The translations under genes were made by a program, and so were the position numbers. A DNA stretch of 64,000 bases from Sedimentisphaerales bacterium (GTDB lineage Bacteria; Planctomycetota; Phycisphaerae; Sedimentisphaerales; Anaerobacaceae), in NCBI GenBank assembly GCA_016930645.1, contig JAFGGH010000098.1, positions 1 through 64,000 on the forward strand, read 5' to 3'. The notes under the pieces are model-generated. The model did no database searches, was not told where the DNA came from, and worked only from the letters and a program-made list of their open reading frames with translations. This document shows, piece by piece, positions 51,797 to 61,110 of this stretch. Every line of letters starts with the position of its first letter. Within the stretch, counting starts at the first letter, position 1.

Positions 51797-53899
51797 TTAC
51801 ACTTTCTCAACACTTATCCTTGCATCCACAGCGACCGGCGTCGTGCCTTCAGGCCCGACCACATACGGGTTTATGTCCATTTCCTGAATCTGCGGGAATT
51901 CCGTTACCAGTTGTGAAAGTCTTTGCAGTCCTTCAGCGATGGCGTCTATATCGACTCCCTGCTGGCCACGGACGCCTTCGAGCATTTTGTATGTTCTGGT
52001 GTTTATGAGCATCTGTTTTGCTTCTTCAGAGGTCAGAGGCGCCAGATAAAACGAGACGTCCTTGAGCACCTCGACCATAGTTCCTCCAAGCCCGAACATC
52101 ATCAAAGGCCCAAACCTCGGGTCCCTGTTCATTCCGAGAATTACCTCTTTGCCTGAGATGCACATCTGCTGTACAAGGACCCCGAGTATATCGGCATCAG
52201 GAGCTTTTTGTGGTATTCGGTACATCATCAGGTCGAAGGCGTCGGCGACCTCGGTCGCGTTTTTTAGGCCGATTTTTACTCCGCCCATATCAGATTTATG
52301 GAGAATATTCGGTGACCAGATTTTGAGCACTACCGGAAATCCGAGCTGCTCGGCAATTCCAACAGCCTGCTGGGCGGTTGTGGCAATCGAGCCTTTTGGG
52401 GTGACGAAACCGTAGGCTTCGAGGATTTCCTTCGAGTCCATCTCGCTGATTTCTCGTTGTCCCTGACGAAGGTATCTTTCTATAGTCGTCTCAACCTTTC
52501 GGCGGTTTACGGGGAACAGTTTTACAACGCGTTTCGGTTTTGATTTCCATCGGACATAGTCGGACATTACCTTAATCGTTTTGATGGCGTTTTCCGGCGA
52601 ATCGTAAACCGGTATTCTATTTTCTCTAAGGGTCTGACGGGCTTGTGCGACTTTGCTTGCGCCTAAAAAACAGGTAAGAACAGGTTTTGCGGGTTTTTGT
52701 TTTGTAACATCGCTAACGGCCTGTGCTGTCTTTGTGCATTCGGTCATAGCCTGCGGAGTCAAAAGAATAAGTACGGTATCAACATTGGGGTCATCGAGCA
52801 CAACTTCGAGGGCAGACTTGTAACGGTCGGCAAGGGCATCTCCGAGGACGTCTATGGGATTATTGCAGTTAGCAGCGGCTGGCAGATTTTCAGAGAGCGT
52901 TTTGATGGTTGCCTCTGTGAGCTTAGCAAATTTTAAGCCCTGTCTTTCGATGGCATCTGCGGCCATGATACCTGGTCCGCCGGCATTTGTGATTACGGCG
53001 ACCGAAGGACCTGCGGGCAGAGGCTGATATGCAAAGGCCTGGGCGTAACCGAACTGCTGCTTTATGGAATCGCATCGAATGATGCCGGCCCTGTCGAAGA
53101 CGGCTTCGTAAGCGGTTTCACCGCCTGCGAGTGAGCCGGTGTGCGAAGAAGCGGCTTTTGCCCCTGCTTCTGTACCCCCGGACTTAATCAGCAAAATTGG
53201 TTTGTCATTTGAGATTCTCTCAGCTTCTCTTACGAACAAGTTGCCGTTCGAGATGTTTTCGAGATAGCCGGCTACTACTTTTGTGTCGGGGTCGTCACCG
53301 AGAGAGTTTATGATGTCCAGCTCGTTGATGTCGGCCTTGTTGCCGATGCTGACAAGCTTGCTGAAACCAATCCCGTCTGCATTTGCCATATCGAGTATTG
53401 CCGCCATCAACGCACCGGATTGTGAAATGTAACCTGTCTTGCCGTCAAGAGGCAGGTCGCCGCCGAAACTGGCGTTTAATTTATTAGCCGGCACTATCAA
53501 TCCGAGACAATTTGGGCCGATTACTCTTATGCCGCCCTGCCGAGCTGTTTGTGTAACCTGCTGTTCAAGCTTTTTGCCTTGTTCACCAACTTCCTTAAAA
53601 CCTGCGGTTATTATGATTACATTCTTTACCTTGATTTTTGCGCATTGTTTCATTACATCGTTGACGACCTTGGCAGGCACGACAATTATTACCAGGTCGG
53701 GTATTTCGTTGAGCGAAGGCAGGTCGGGGTGGCATTTCAGCCCCAGAATCTGGTCTGCTTTGTTATTTACAGGAAAGATTTTTCCGGGGAAGCCGGCTTT
53801 GAGCATACTTGTTAAAATTTCATACCCTACTTTCCCCTGCTTTGCAGATGCCCCTACTATCGCAACCGATTTCGGATTGAAGAATCCTTCCAGCCCCAC
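51797..53899 (-). CDS. Acetate--CoA ligase (ADP-forming)
   Basis: A 700-residue enzyme that interconverts acyl-CoA, ADP and phosphate with acid, CoA and ATP. It has a CoA-binding domain (SVAIVGASAKQGKVGYEILT, residues 11-30), succinyl-CoA-ligase-like domains with the phospho-histidine region ASSHTGSLAGGETAYEA (about 255), and a C-terminal ATP-grasp domain (about 470-700, LEAYGFVTPKG, GFPVVLKIWSPNILHKSDMG). The alpha and beta parts are fused in one chain, and no GNAT domain is attached here; one is on the next gene. It starts at GTG 53899 with AAAGGAT upstream. It can yield ATP from acetyl-CoA in fermenters (known for the family). Confidence 0.93.
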   Translation of the reverse strand: MGLEGFFNPKSVAIVGASAKQGKVGYEILTSMLKAGFPGKIFPVNNKADQILGLKCHPDLPSLNEIPDLVIIVVPAKVVNDVMKQCAKIKVKNVIIITAGFKEVGEQGKKLEQQVTQTARQGGIRVIGPNCLGLIVPANKLNASFGGDLPLDGKTGYISQSGALMAAILDMANADGIGFSKLVSIGNKADINELDIINSLGDDPDTKVVAGYLENISNGNLFVREAERISNDKPILLIKSGGTEAGAKAASSHTGSLAGGETAYEAVFDRAGIIRCDSIKQQFGYAQAFAYQPLPAGPSVAVITNAGGPGIMAADAIERQGLKFAKLTEATIKTLSENLPAAANCNNPIDVLGDALADRYKSALEVVLDDPNVDTVLILLTPQAMTECTKTAQAVSDVTKQKPAKPVLTCFLGASKVAQARQTLRENRIPVYDSPENAIKTIKVMSDYVRWKSKPKRVVKLFPVNRRKVETTIERYLRQGQREISEMDSKEILEAYGFVTPKGSIATTAQQAVGIAEQLGFPVVLKIWSPNILHKSDMGGVKIGLKNATEVADAFDLMMYRIPQKAPDADILGVLVQQMCISGKEVILGMNRDPRFGPLMMFGLGGTMVEVLKDVSFYLAPLTSEEAKQMLINTRTYKMLEGVRGQQGVDIDAIAEGLQRLSQLVTEFPQIQEMDINPYVVGPEGTTPVAVDARISVEKV

Positions 53900-53995
53900 G
53901 GGATTTATCCTTTCTAAAGAATATTTATTATACCACCGTAAAAAGAACTTCCTAAAAACACTTTATTGTATTAAAGCCCTGGATTAATTGCAAAG

Positions 53996-54021
53996 GTTTT
54001 ACTATCAGCTTATAGTAAAAC
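53996..54021 (-). terminator. Hairpin after the CDF transporter gene
   Basis: GTTTTACTAT and ATAGTAAAAC form a perfect 10-bp AT-rich stem three bases past the CDF stop codon (minus strand). The following sequence CTTTG is T-poor, so termination is plausible but not certain. Confidence 0.5.
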
Positions 54022-54024
54022 GCG

Positions 54025-54921
54025 TCATTTTCTCAGTTCAGGGATGTCAGGTTCGATGTGGACGGTGATATTTACCGGCCTGTTTAACTGCTGATGCAGC
54101 GCATTTTCCAGGTTCTCGGCAATTTCGTGGGCTTGTACTACATTAAGCTGGCGGTCAACAAGTATGTGCAAATCGAGGAAAATCTCCCTTGCTATGGTTC
54201 TGGTTCTCAGTTTGTGCCACTGTTTGATTTGCGGATTCGAATTTATTATACTTTTTATATGCTGAGCGGTTTGTTCATCGACAGCCCTTTCGGCAAGCTC
54301 GCCGAAACACTGGCTGATTATCTGGATTGCCACAAGAATTATTATCAATCCGACAGCAATTCCGGCAAGGTGGTCGCCGTAATGATAACCGAGTTTTAAT
54401 GTGATAAAACCGATTAACACGGCGATGGAACTCAAAGCGTCGCTCCTGTGGTGCCAGGCATTGGCGTAAAGGGCGGCACTGTGATATTTTACCGCCGCCA
54501 GTTTTGTAATCCAGTAAAGCAGCTCCTTCAAGACGAGCGAGATTATCGCAGCTATTAAAATCGAATAATGAGGCTTAAAAACATCATTTTTGGCAATACC
54601 TGCTGCGGCATAGTAAACTATCGATGCGCCCACGAGCAGAAGAACCAATGCAATGAACAACGCGGAAAACGTTTCGGCTCTGCCGTGTCCGTATGGATGG
54701 GAATGGTCCGGCTCTTTCGCAGCAAGACGAACTCCGATTATAACGCCGAAGTCAGTAGTCACATCTGAAAGTGAATGGACACCGTCTGCAATAAGTGAAA
54801 TTGAACCCGTTAAAAGACCAATGCTTATTTTAAGAAAAAAAAGCACGATGTTTACAACAACCGCAAGATAAGTAACTGACTTTATCTGTGAACGTGCCTG
54901 TATTTGTTTATTATCAAACAT
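54025..54921 (-). CDS. Cation diffusion facilitator (metal efflux)
   Basis: A 298-residue CDF transporter with six membrane segments (about 15-200) and a cytoplasmic metal-binding domain (about 205-298). The zinc-site motifs are ADGVHSLSDVTTD in segment II (H and D) and ANAWHHRSDALSS in segment V. HPYGHGRAE follows segment II. The family exports zinc, iron or manganese with proton antiport; the metal is not determined by sequence. Eleven bases separate it from glmM upstream, so they may share a transcript. Confidence 0.93.
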   Translation of the reverse strand: MFDNKQIQARSQIKSVTYLAVVVNIVLFFLKISIGLLTGSISLIADGVHSLSDVTTDFGVIIGVRLAAKEPDHSHPYGHGRAETFSALFIALVLLLVGASIVYYAAAGIAKNDVFKPHYSILIAAIISLVLKELLYWITKLAAVKYHSAALYANAWHHRSDALSSIAVLIGFITLKLGYHYGDHLAGIAVGLIIILVAIQIISQCFGELAERAVDEQTAQHIKSIINSNPQIKQWHKLRTRTIAREIFLDLHILVDRQLNVVQAHEIAENLENALHQQLNRPVNITVHIEPDIPELRK

Positions 54922-54932
54922 CAGGAATTGAC

Positions 54933-56306
54933 CTAAGTAACTTCACAGCGAATTTTTTCAACTTCCCCAACATATTTTTCTGCTGTGGTTTCATCAAGAG
55001 CTTCTGTCATTATCCGCATAATCGGCTCGGTATTGCTTGTACGAAGCAAGAGCCAGCCGTCATCAAAGTCAAAGCGTATGCCATCGGTCATATCAATTTT
55101 GGCTTCGACGAATTTCTGTTTCGCGGCATCGATAACTCTCTTCGCGAGGTCGCCGTCGGCTTTGAACTTTTCCTTTTTCATTGCATAGGAAGGAATTTCA
55201 TCGACAAGCTGACTGATTTTTTTGCCGGTTTCAGCCATTAACTGCAGAGTCAAAGCTATAGCCACCAGGCTGTCTCGAACAGGCCCGACGCGCATGTCGA
55301 TTACTCCGCCGTTGCCCTCCCCGCCGATTATACAGTTATTCTTTATCATCGCGTCTGCAACGTTTGCTTCGCCTACCGCGGTGCGAATAACCTTAGAGCC
55401 GAATTGGCCAGCGATGTCATCTATCATACGGGAAGTGGCGAGATTGGTCGCAACACTGCCGTTTTTTTTACTGAGAATATACTTCGTCGCCAAAGCTAAG
55501 GTGTATTCCTCGCCGATGTATCGGCCCTTTTCATCGACGATTGCAAGCCTGTCGGCGTCCGGGTCCTGCGCAAAGCCGATATCGACGTTTTTGGCTTTGA
55601 CAATTTCACACAGCGCCGTCAGATTTTCCGCTGTTGGTTCCGGTGTGTGTTCAAAGATTCCGCTCGGTTCATCGTTTATGGCAATCGTCTGACAGCCCAA
55701 TTCAGCCAGAAATTTTTTTGTTATTGGAGCACCTGCACCGTTTACGCTGTCAAGGACAACCTTAAAGCCTTTTGATGTGATTAAATATTTGTCAACAATT
55801 TGCAGGACTTTGTTGATATGTATTTGATAGCTCTGCATATTCAAGGTAACATCAGCACAGTCCTTCGATGCGGCAAGAGCGAAATCTTTATTAAGATAAA
55901 TTTGCTTTATCTGCGCGGCCTTATCAGCAGGAGGTGCCATACCATTATCAAGCAGGAGCTTGATTCCGTTATATTCAATCGGATTGTGCGAAGCAGTTAT
56001 CATAACTCCGCCGCAACAGTCAAGATGCTTAACCATAACACCTGTTGTAGGGGTGGTTACCAGGCCTAAATCGACAACCTTTATTCCTGCCGAGCAAAGT
56101 CCGGCAGTAACGGCTGAAGCGAGCATCGGACCGCTGCTGCGAGAATCTCTGCCGACGCAAACCGTCAGGGTTTCTTTTCTGTCTGCAAAGTTTCTCTTTA
56201 GAAAAGTCCCAAAGGCGCAACCGTATTCGGCTGCAATCGAAGCATTCAGGTTTCGGCCTATAATGCCCCTGACACCGCTTATGCTGATAATCAGTTCCTG
56301 TGCCAT
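54933..56306 (-). CDS. glmM: Phosphoglucosamine mutase-type phosphohexomutase
   Basis: A 457-residue enzyme of the alpha-D-phosphohexomutase family. The active-site serine is in GGVMITASHNPIEYNGIKLL (about residue 98), the metal loop is DPDADRLAIVDE (about 246), sugar binding GEGNGGVI (about 330) and the phosphate loop RTSNTEPIMRIMTEA. The N-terminus ELIISISGVRGIIGRNL resembles the archaeal-type GlmM group. It converts glucosamine-6-phosphate to glucosamine-1-phosphate for cell-wall precursors, or acts on mannose or glucose phosphates. The exact sugar is not certain from sequence. Confidence 0.88.
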   Translation of the reverse strand: MAQELIISISGVRGIIGRNLNASIAAEYGCAFGTFLKRNFADRKETLTVCVGRDSRSSGPMLASAVTAGLCSAGIKVVDLGLVTTPTTGVMVKHLDCCGGVMITASHNPIEYNGIKLLLDNGMAPPADKAAQIKQIYLNKDFALAASKDCADVTLNMQSYQIHINKVLQIVDKYLITSKGFKVVLDSVNGAGAPITKKFLAELGCQTIAINDEPSGIFEHTPEPTAENLTALCEIVKAKNVDIGFAQDPDADRLAIVDEKGRYIGEEYTLALATKYILSKKNGSVATNLATSRMIDDIAGQFGSKVIRTAVGEANVADAMIKNNCIIGGEGNGGVIDMRVGPVRDSLVAIALTLQLMAETGKKISQLVDEIPSYAMKKEKFKADGDLAKRVIDAAKQKFVEAKIDMTDGIRFDFDDGWLLLRTSNTEPIMRIMTEALDETTAEKYVGEVEKIRCEVT

Positions 56307-56315
56307 AAAATAAGC

Positions 56316-56404
56316 TTGTTAATTTGTTAATTTGTTAATTGGTTAATTTGGTATTCGTCTTTTTCTACGGTAATTAACCAATTAACCAACTGCCAATTAA
56401 CCAA
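56316..56404. repeat. TTAATTTG/TTAATTGG repeats in inverted arrangement
   Basis: At 56316-56351 the octamer GTTAATTT/G repeats four times. At 56371-56404 the opposite-strand form AATTAACC repeats three times. Together they form a long imperfect inverted repeat that could fold over a 20-base loop. It touches the serA stop codon. The same words occur at 13885-13982. Confidence 0.6.
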
Positions 56405-57994
56405 TCAGTCGAGTTTACAAACATATATCTCATTAACGAAATCAAGTTCACTAAGCTCCTTGACGGTTTCCGGATAGGGTTCCTTATCAAGACTTACTGC
56501 CATAACAGCTTTTTGCTCTTTGAATTTCTGGCCTACACCCATCGTGCAGATGTTAATTTTGTGTTTGCCGCATATTGTGCCGACTGAGCCGATTACACCG
56601 GGCTTGTCGTCATTGAAAATAATCAATACAGACCCCGAAGGTGTCATCTCGATATTGAAACCGTCTATTTCAATAATACGAAGCAGCTTTTCGCCAAAAA
56701 CCGAACCGGTAACAGTACGGGTAACCTTATCGGTAACTACCCGTGCGGTAAAGCTGCTTGATACGTCTTTGACTTCGGGGTTTTTTGTCTGGTCAATACT
56801 TATTCCGCGCTCTTTGGCAAGAACGGGTGTATTAACCATATTCAGAGGAATATCAAAATGTTTCTGTAACAGCCCCACTATAAAATTGATAGTTACAGCT
56901 TCGACAGCAGCTTCCGCTATCTGACCTCGATACTGTACTTCAACCTGTTTAATTTTACCCGCCGCGATTGTGCTTATTACACTACCGATTCTTTTTGCAA
57001 GCTCGGCGTACTGATTTACTATAGGCGGCATAGCGCTACTGGCTGAAGGTGCGTTAATAGCGTTTTTAATCTGCCCTCCTTTAATAGCGTCGATAAGAAT
57101 CTGGGCGGCCTCTACCGCTACTTCTACCTGGGCTTCTTCGGTACTTGCCCCTAAATGTGGAGTTACAACACAATTTTCCAGCTTGCTGAATCTTGTATTT
57201 TCCGGCGGTTCTTTCGGATAAACATCCAGTGCGGCGCCTGCGATTTTTTTCTGCTCAAGGGCATCGTAAAGAGCGTCCTCGTTTATGATTCCGCCTCTTG
57301 CGCAGTTTACCAGTCTGACGGTCGGCTTCATCATATCAATCTGCTCGGCGCCAATCATATTGAGCGTTTGCTCATTTCGCGGGACGTGTACCGTTATATA
57401 ATCAGAGTCTTTGTAGATTCTTTCCAAATCTTCTACAACTTCAATTCCAAGTTTTTCGGCATCGGCAGGAGCTGCCAGCGGGTCATAGCCAAGTATTTTC
57501 ATATTAAAGCCTTTAGCCATTACAGCAACCGCTATCCCGATACGTCCCAGACCGATGACACCGATAATCTTATTATTCAATTGGTTACCCATATATTTTT
57601 TTCTGTCCCAGGCGCCGCCTTTCAGGCTGACACAGGCAGGGACTACGTTTCTGCTCATAGCAAGTATTAAGGCCATCGTATGCTCGGCGGCGCTGAGGGT
57701 ATTGCCGCCGGGAGTGTTCATCACAAGAACACCTTTTCTCGTGGCTTCTGGTATATCGATATTGTCAACTCCGACACCTGCACGGGCCACACCCTTAAGC
57801 CTGCCTGGATTGGCAAGGACTTTGGCGGTAACCTTTGTCCCGCTTCGAATTATAAGCCCGTCGTACTGACCTATAATCTCAGAAAGCTCGTCTTCACTGA
57901 TGCCTGTTTTTACAACCGCTTCGGCACCTTCGGTATTGTTGATTAAATCAATACCTTCCTGTGCCAGCTTATCCGTGATAAGAATTTTAATCAT
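56405..57994 (-). CDS. serA: D-3-phosphoglycerate dehydrogenase
   Basis: A 529-residue enzyme, the long form with substrate, NAD, intervening (ASB) and ACT domains. It oxidises 3-phosphoglycerate in serine synthesis. Motifs are IGVIGLGRIGIAVAVMAKGF (NAD fold), VARAGVGVDNIDIPEAT, NCARGGIINEDAL and the catalytic region VVTPHLGASTEEAQVEVA. The last 75 residues form the ACT domain (DKPGVIGSVGTICGKHKINI), normally used for serine feedback. I place the start at 57994, where GGAGG lies six bases upstream; the frame extends to 58027. Confidence 0.96.
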   Translation of the reverse strand: MIKILITDKLAQEGIDLINNTEGAEAVVKTGISEDELSEIIGQYDGLIIRSGTKVTAKVLANPGRLKGVARAGVGVDNIDIPEATRKGVLVMNTPGGNTLSAAEHTMALILAMSRNVVPACVSLKGGAWDRKKYMGNQLNNKIIGVIGLGRIGIAVAVMAKGFNMKILGYDPLAAPADAEKLGIEVVEDLERIYKDSDYITVHVPRNEQTLNMIGAEQIDMMKPTVRLVNCARGGIINEDALYDALEQKKIAGAALDVYPKEPPENTRFSKLENCVVTPHLGASTEEAQVEVAVEAAQILIDAIKGGQIKNAINAPSASSAMPPIVNQYAELAKRIGSVISTIAAGKIKQVEVQYRGQIAEAAVEAVTINFIVGLLQKHFDIPLNMVNTPVLAKERGISIDQTKNPEVKDVSSSFTARVVTDKVTRTVTGSVFGEKLLRIIEIDGFNIEMTPSGSVLIIFNDDKPGVIGSVGTICGKHKINICTMGVGQKFKEQKAVMAVSLDKEPYPETVKELSELDFVNEIYVCKLD

Positions 57995-58008
57995 GTATGT
58001 CCTCCAAT

Positions 58009-58698
58009 CTAAAACATATCTTCCCACTGCTCGAGCTGGCTCATACTCCTGTCATCGAAATTTTTGAACTTTGCCACAGGGCAATTATACAAGTATCTTA
58101 CTGTACAATGAGCAAACGCACCTGCAAGTCTTGTTGTAACATCGCTGTAGCCGCCCTGCTCTATATCGAAGCCGACATCGATTAATTTTCCCTGTTCAGT
58201 GACAGGCCAGACTTTTTGCTCGTTTTTAATATCGAACAAAGCGGCTCTGCCTGAAAGACGGGCCTGGTGATAACTTGTTTCCGTTATCTTAGTACTGTCG
58301 AAATTATAAATCTCTATGTATAAGACCAAATCCGCCCCGGCCTTTTTGCCTGTATCAAAGGCAATCTTCTCCGATGATTTATCCAGACCCTCGAGGTAAT
58401 CCATTTCATTTTTAAAATTGATAATCAGCTTTTTGTCGAGCTTGAGTTTCTCGACAAGACTCTGATTTATTGCACAGGTAATCTTATCCTTTAAATCGAA
58501 AGGTATATTAGACCATGCCGCCGCTTCGGCAACGACCAGGATTTTCTCTTTCTCTTTCTTCTTTTCTTTCGATGCTAAATTGTATTCAGCGGGAATTTTC
58601 CTTTCGTCGCGAGTTGGAGAGCCCATTGTGCCAATGAATCCGCAGCCGGAGTTATAAATCAAAATCAACGCGGTTATAAAGAATACAAATTTCTTCAT
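58009..58698 (-). CDS. Lipoprotein of unknown function
   Basis: A 229-residue protein with a lipobox-type signal (LIYNSGCGF, Cys near residue 19). After a charged linker rich in KEK, the rest is an alpha/beta region with KILVVAEAAAWSNIP and ADLVLYIEIYNFDS, similar in style to periplasmic nucleotide- or peptidoglycan-associated lipoproteins, but I do not recognise a family. ATG 58698 has GGTGG five bases upstream. It ends 14 bases before serA, so the two may be co-transcribed. Outer-membrane location is inferred. Confidence 0.72.
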   Translation of the reverse strand: MKKFVFFITALILIYNSGCGFIGTMGSPTRDERKIPAEYNLASKEKKKEKEKILVVAEAAAWSNIPFDLKDKITCAINQSLVEKLKLDKKLIINFKNEMDYLEGLDKSSEKIAFDTGKKAGADLVLYIEIYNFDSTKITETSYHQARLSGRAALFDIKNEQKVWPVTEQGKLIDVGFDIEQGGYSDVTTRLAGAFAHCTVRYLYNCPVAKFKNFDDRSMSQLEQWEDMF

Positions 58699-58736
58699 TT
58701 TTACCACCGAAATAAAAACCGGAATTTACTTTAAAA

Positions 58737-59195
58737 CTACGATAAAGCTCTGGCTATTGTAACCGCCCAGCCGCCCAGGATAACTATTATTACCCCAATA
58801 AGCATATGCCTTGGCTTAAGATTATGAACCAGGCTTTTTAGAAACGAAAAATATACACCAAAAACAGCGGTAATGAAAGATAAAAATATTGCAAGTATTA
58901 ATAATACGCACAGCAGAGCTGCCGCAGGCTGGATATAGAAGGCTTTTAAGATATCGCCCCTGAAAAAGGCAAGCGCCGCTGTCGTATATCCACAGGTTGG
59001 GCAAGGCAGCCCTGTACGCATCTTAAAACCGCACGGAGCCAGCAGCACGCCTATATTAATGATGTCTTTTGCCGCCAGCCAGAGAACTATACATATCAAG
59101 GCGAAGACAATACAAATCCAGCCTGCAATCAGCCGGCCGGTTCGATTGGCTTTTATGAACAATTTACTTCGAGTTACATCTTGGTTATCCGGCAT
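58737..59195 (-). CDS. DUF2752 membrane protein
   Basis: A 152-residue protein with three or four membrane segments. The region PCGFKMRTGLPCPTCGYTTA matches DUF2752 (P-x-x-C-x-x-C-G), a family of small membrane proteins of unknown function found widely in Bacteroidota and Planctomycetota. The paired cysteines (CPTC) could be a redox or metal site. It precedes the lipoprotein and serA genes in the same direction and is divergent from the inositol-phosphatase gene. Confidence 0.85.
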   Translation of the reverse strand: MPDNQDVTRSKLFIKANRTGRLIAGWICIVFALICIVLWLAAKDIINIGVLLAPCGFKMRTGLPCPTCGYTTAALAFFRGDILKAFYIQPAAALLCVLLILAIFLSFITAVFGVYFSFLKSLVHNLKPRHMLIGVIIVILGGWAVTIARALS

Positions 59196-59256
59196 AATTC
59201 GGTTAAAATAAAGGGTATTGGTACTAATGTCAAGAACAGCAAAGAAAGGCGTAATT

Positions 59257-60072
59257 ATGAGTTTGGAGCATAAGGAGTTAAGCGGACTATTGGAAACAGC
59301 GCTTGTTGCGGCCCGGCTTGCCGGTCAGCACGCGATGGAGCATATGGATTATGTCAAAGCCACAATAAAGAGCGACAATGAAATGGTTTCCCAGGCCGAT
59401 GCACAGTGTCAGAAAATTATTATCGACAGGATTAAGGAAACTTACCCCGACCACGGCTTTATAGGTGAGGAAGGCCCGGATGGAAATCTGTTTAAACAGC
59501 CGCCGAGAGGCGATGAAAAAATCTGGTGGGTAATTGATCCGATTGACGGCACGAATAATTATATCCGCCAGGTGCCGCTCTTTTGTGTATGTGTAGCCGC
59601 GGTTTACGAAAACAAGCCGGTTGTGGGGGTAACATTCGAACCGGCTACCGAAAGGATGTACACTGCGTTCGAGGGCGGCGACGCCCAGTTAAACGGCAGG
59701 AAAATCACGGCAAGTGCCGAGGGGATAAATAATTTCGAGCATATCGGATTAGACAGCCACAACAAGGATTCCGTACCGCACTGGCTCAATGACTTAATGA
59801 TACGGACGCGTTTTCGCAATCTCGGCAGTGCGGGTCTGCATTTCGCTTATGTGGCGAATGGAGGATTTATCGCGACTATTATCAGGAACGTTAAAATATG
59901 GGATGTAGCCTCAGGGGCCATAATCGCAGAATCCGCCGGGGCGGTAGTTACGGATTTTCAGTCGAATCCGTTTTTCCCGTTAGATATTGCCGCATATAAC
60001 GGCGAAAAGCTTAATATTGTCTGCGCCAATAAAAAAGTCCACAGCGAAATAATCAGGCTGATAAACTCATAA
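59257..60072 (+). CDS. Inositol-monophosphatase-family phosphatase
   Basis: A 271-residue metal-dependent phosphatase. The metal-binding motifs are FIGEEGPDG (Glu, about residue 68) and WVIDPIDGTNNYI (Asp-x-x-Asp-Gly-Thr, about 90-102), and WDVASGAIIAESAG (about 215). The family hydrolyses inositol phosphate, fructose bisphosphate, histidinol phosphate or PAP; the substrate is not clear. I use ATG 59257, with AAAGG seven bases upstream; longer in-frame starts at 59227 and 59218 lack ribosome sites. Confidence 0.92.
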   Translation: MSLEHKELSGLLETALVAARLAGQHAMEHMDYVKATIKSDNEMVSQADAQCQKIIIDRIKETYPDHGFIGEEGPDGNLFKQPPRGDEKIWWVIDPIDGTNNYIRQVPLFCVCVAAVYENKPVVGVTFEPATERMYTAFEGGDAQLNGRKITASAEGINNFEHIGLDSHNKDSVPHWLNDLMIRTRFRNLGSAGLHFAYVANGGFIATIIRNVKIWDVASGAIIAESAGAVVTDFQSNPFFPLDIAAYNGEKLNIVCANKKVHSEIIRLINS

Positions 60073-60102
60073 ACAATTAAAGATTCCCAATTTGGCAGCC
60101 AA

Positions 60103-60891
60103 TTACTTTTTTTGCGCTATTACTTTAATAGGGTAATATAAATTCAACTTTGCTAATGTTTTTAAAATCAAATTTTTTATTAAAGGAATTTTATTAATTG
60201 CTCTCATTGCCATTTGTAAAAGCTTCTGATTTACTTTTTCAATCTGCTTTTCATTAAACGAACCGAGAAATTCTTTCCTGCCCATTGACAATATCTCTAT
60301 TCTATCGGAGTATTTCGCCAGCACTTTTTTCATTTTTGACGGTTTGGTGAAATTAAGGCTCTCGTAGCCGGGTTTATATTTCCTAAGCAGCTTCAAATAA
60401 AATCTTCCGGTTCCTTTGTTTAAGAAAGGCAGCCATATTATTCGACTATGCCCTTCATAAAATGAATGAAAATTAGGGCACACATGATACATTAATCCGC
60501 CTGGCTTAAGCACTCTTATACACTCCTGGAATATATGCTCGTGTGAGCGAACATGCTCAAGAACCTGAAAGGTCACAACATAATCACAGGAATTGTCGTC
60601 AACCGGAAATATATTACCATCGTACCATCGTAAATCCAAATCGGGAAACTTTGCCTTTGATTTGTCGGTGTGCTCCTGATTTATCTCCGTACCTATCGGA
60701 ATCATTCCAGCCTGCTTACATTCATTTACAAATAAACCATTTTTAAAGCCAATTTCTAAAATCCGTTTCCCGGCAACATTTTTTATTCCACACTCATCAA
60801 GGAAACTACGTAACTGCTGATTGGCTTTTTTTTGCAATCGTGTATTTTCTTCGCACATTCCTGCCTGCAACTCTCTCAATTTATATTTCAA
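60103..60891 (-). CDS. SAM-dependent methyltransferase (class I)
   Basis: A 262-residue enzyme with the class I fold: motif I RILEIGFKNGLFVNECKQAG (about 42-61), acidic residue in TEINQE, and CDYVVTFQVLEHVRSHEHIF with LKPGGLMYHVCPN. The C-terminal third is basic. The first G-x-G loop is F-K-N-G, a variation. The substrate is unknown. The apparent start is TTG 60891 with a weak ribosome site. The frame stays open for 41 further codons upstream (to 61014) with protein-like sequence but no ATG, GTG or TTG, so the true N-terminus is uncertain. Confidence 0.8.
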   Translation of the reverse strand: MKYKLRELQAGMCEENTRLQKKANQQLRSFLDECGIKNVAGKRILEIGFKNGLFVNECKQAGMIPIGTEINQEHTDKSKAKFPDLDLRWYDGNIFPVDDNSCDYVVTFQVLEHVRSHEHIFQECIRVLKPGGLMYHVCPNFHSFYEGHSRIIWLPFLNKGTGRFYLKLLRKYKPGYESLNFTKPSKMKKVLAKYSDRIEILSMGRKEFLGSFNEKQIEKVNQKLLQMAMRAINKIPLIKNLILKTLAKLNLYYPIKVIAQKK

Positions 60892-61110
60892 GTGTCTCTT
60901 AGAAAAAGCATAATAGTAAAAGAAAGCCCTGAAATCATATAAAAATAGTGTACCTCTGTACAGAAATTGTTTCTGCCTGAAATTGATAGTTAATACAATC
61001 TGCTTGTTTTGAATCTAACAACATTATTTTACTGGACTTATGATTAATATTCTGGTATAATTTTAATGGATCTATATTTGTAATTAATTGCCGAGAAGGA
61101 GGTACTAATA

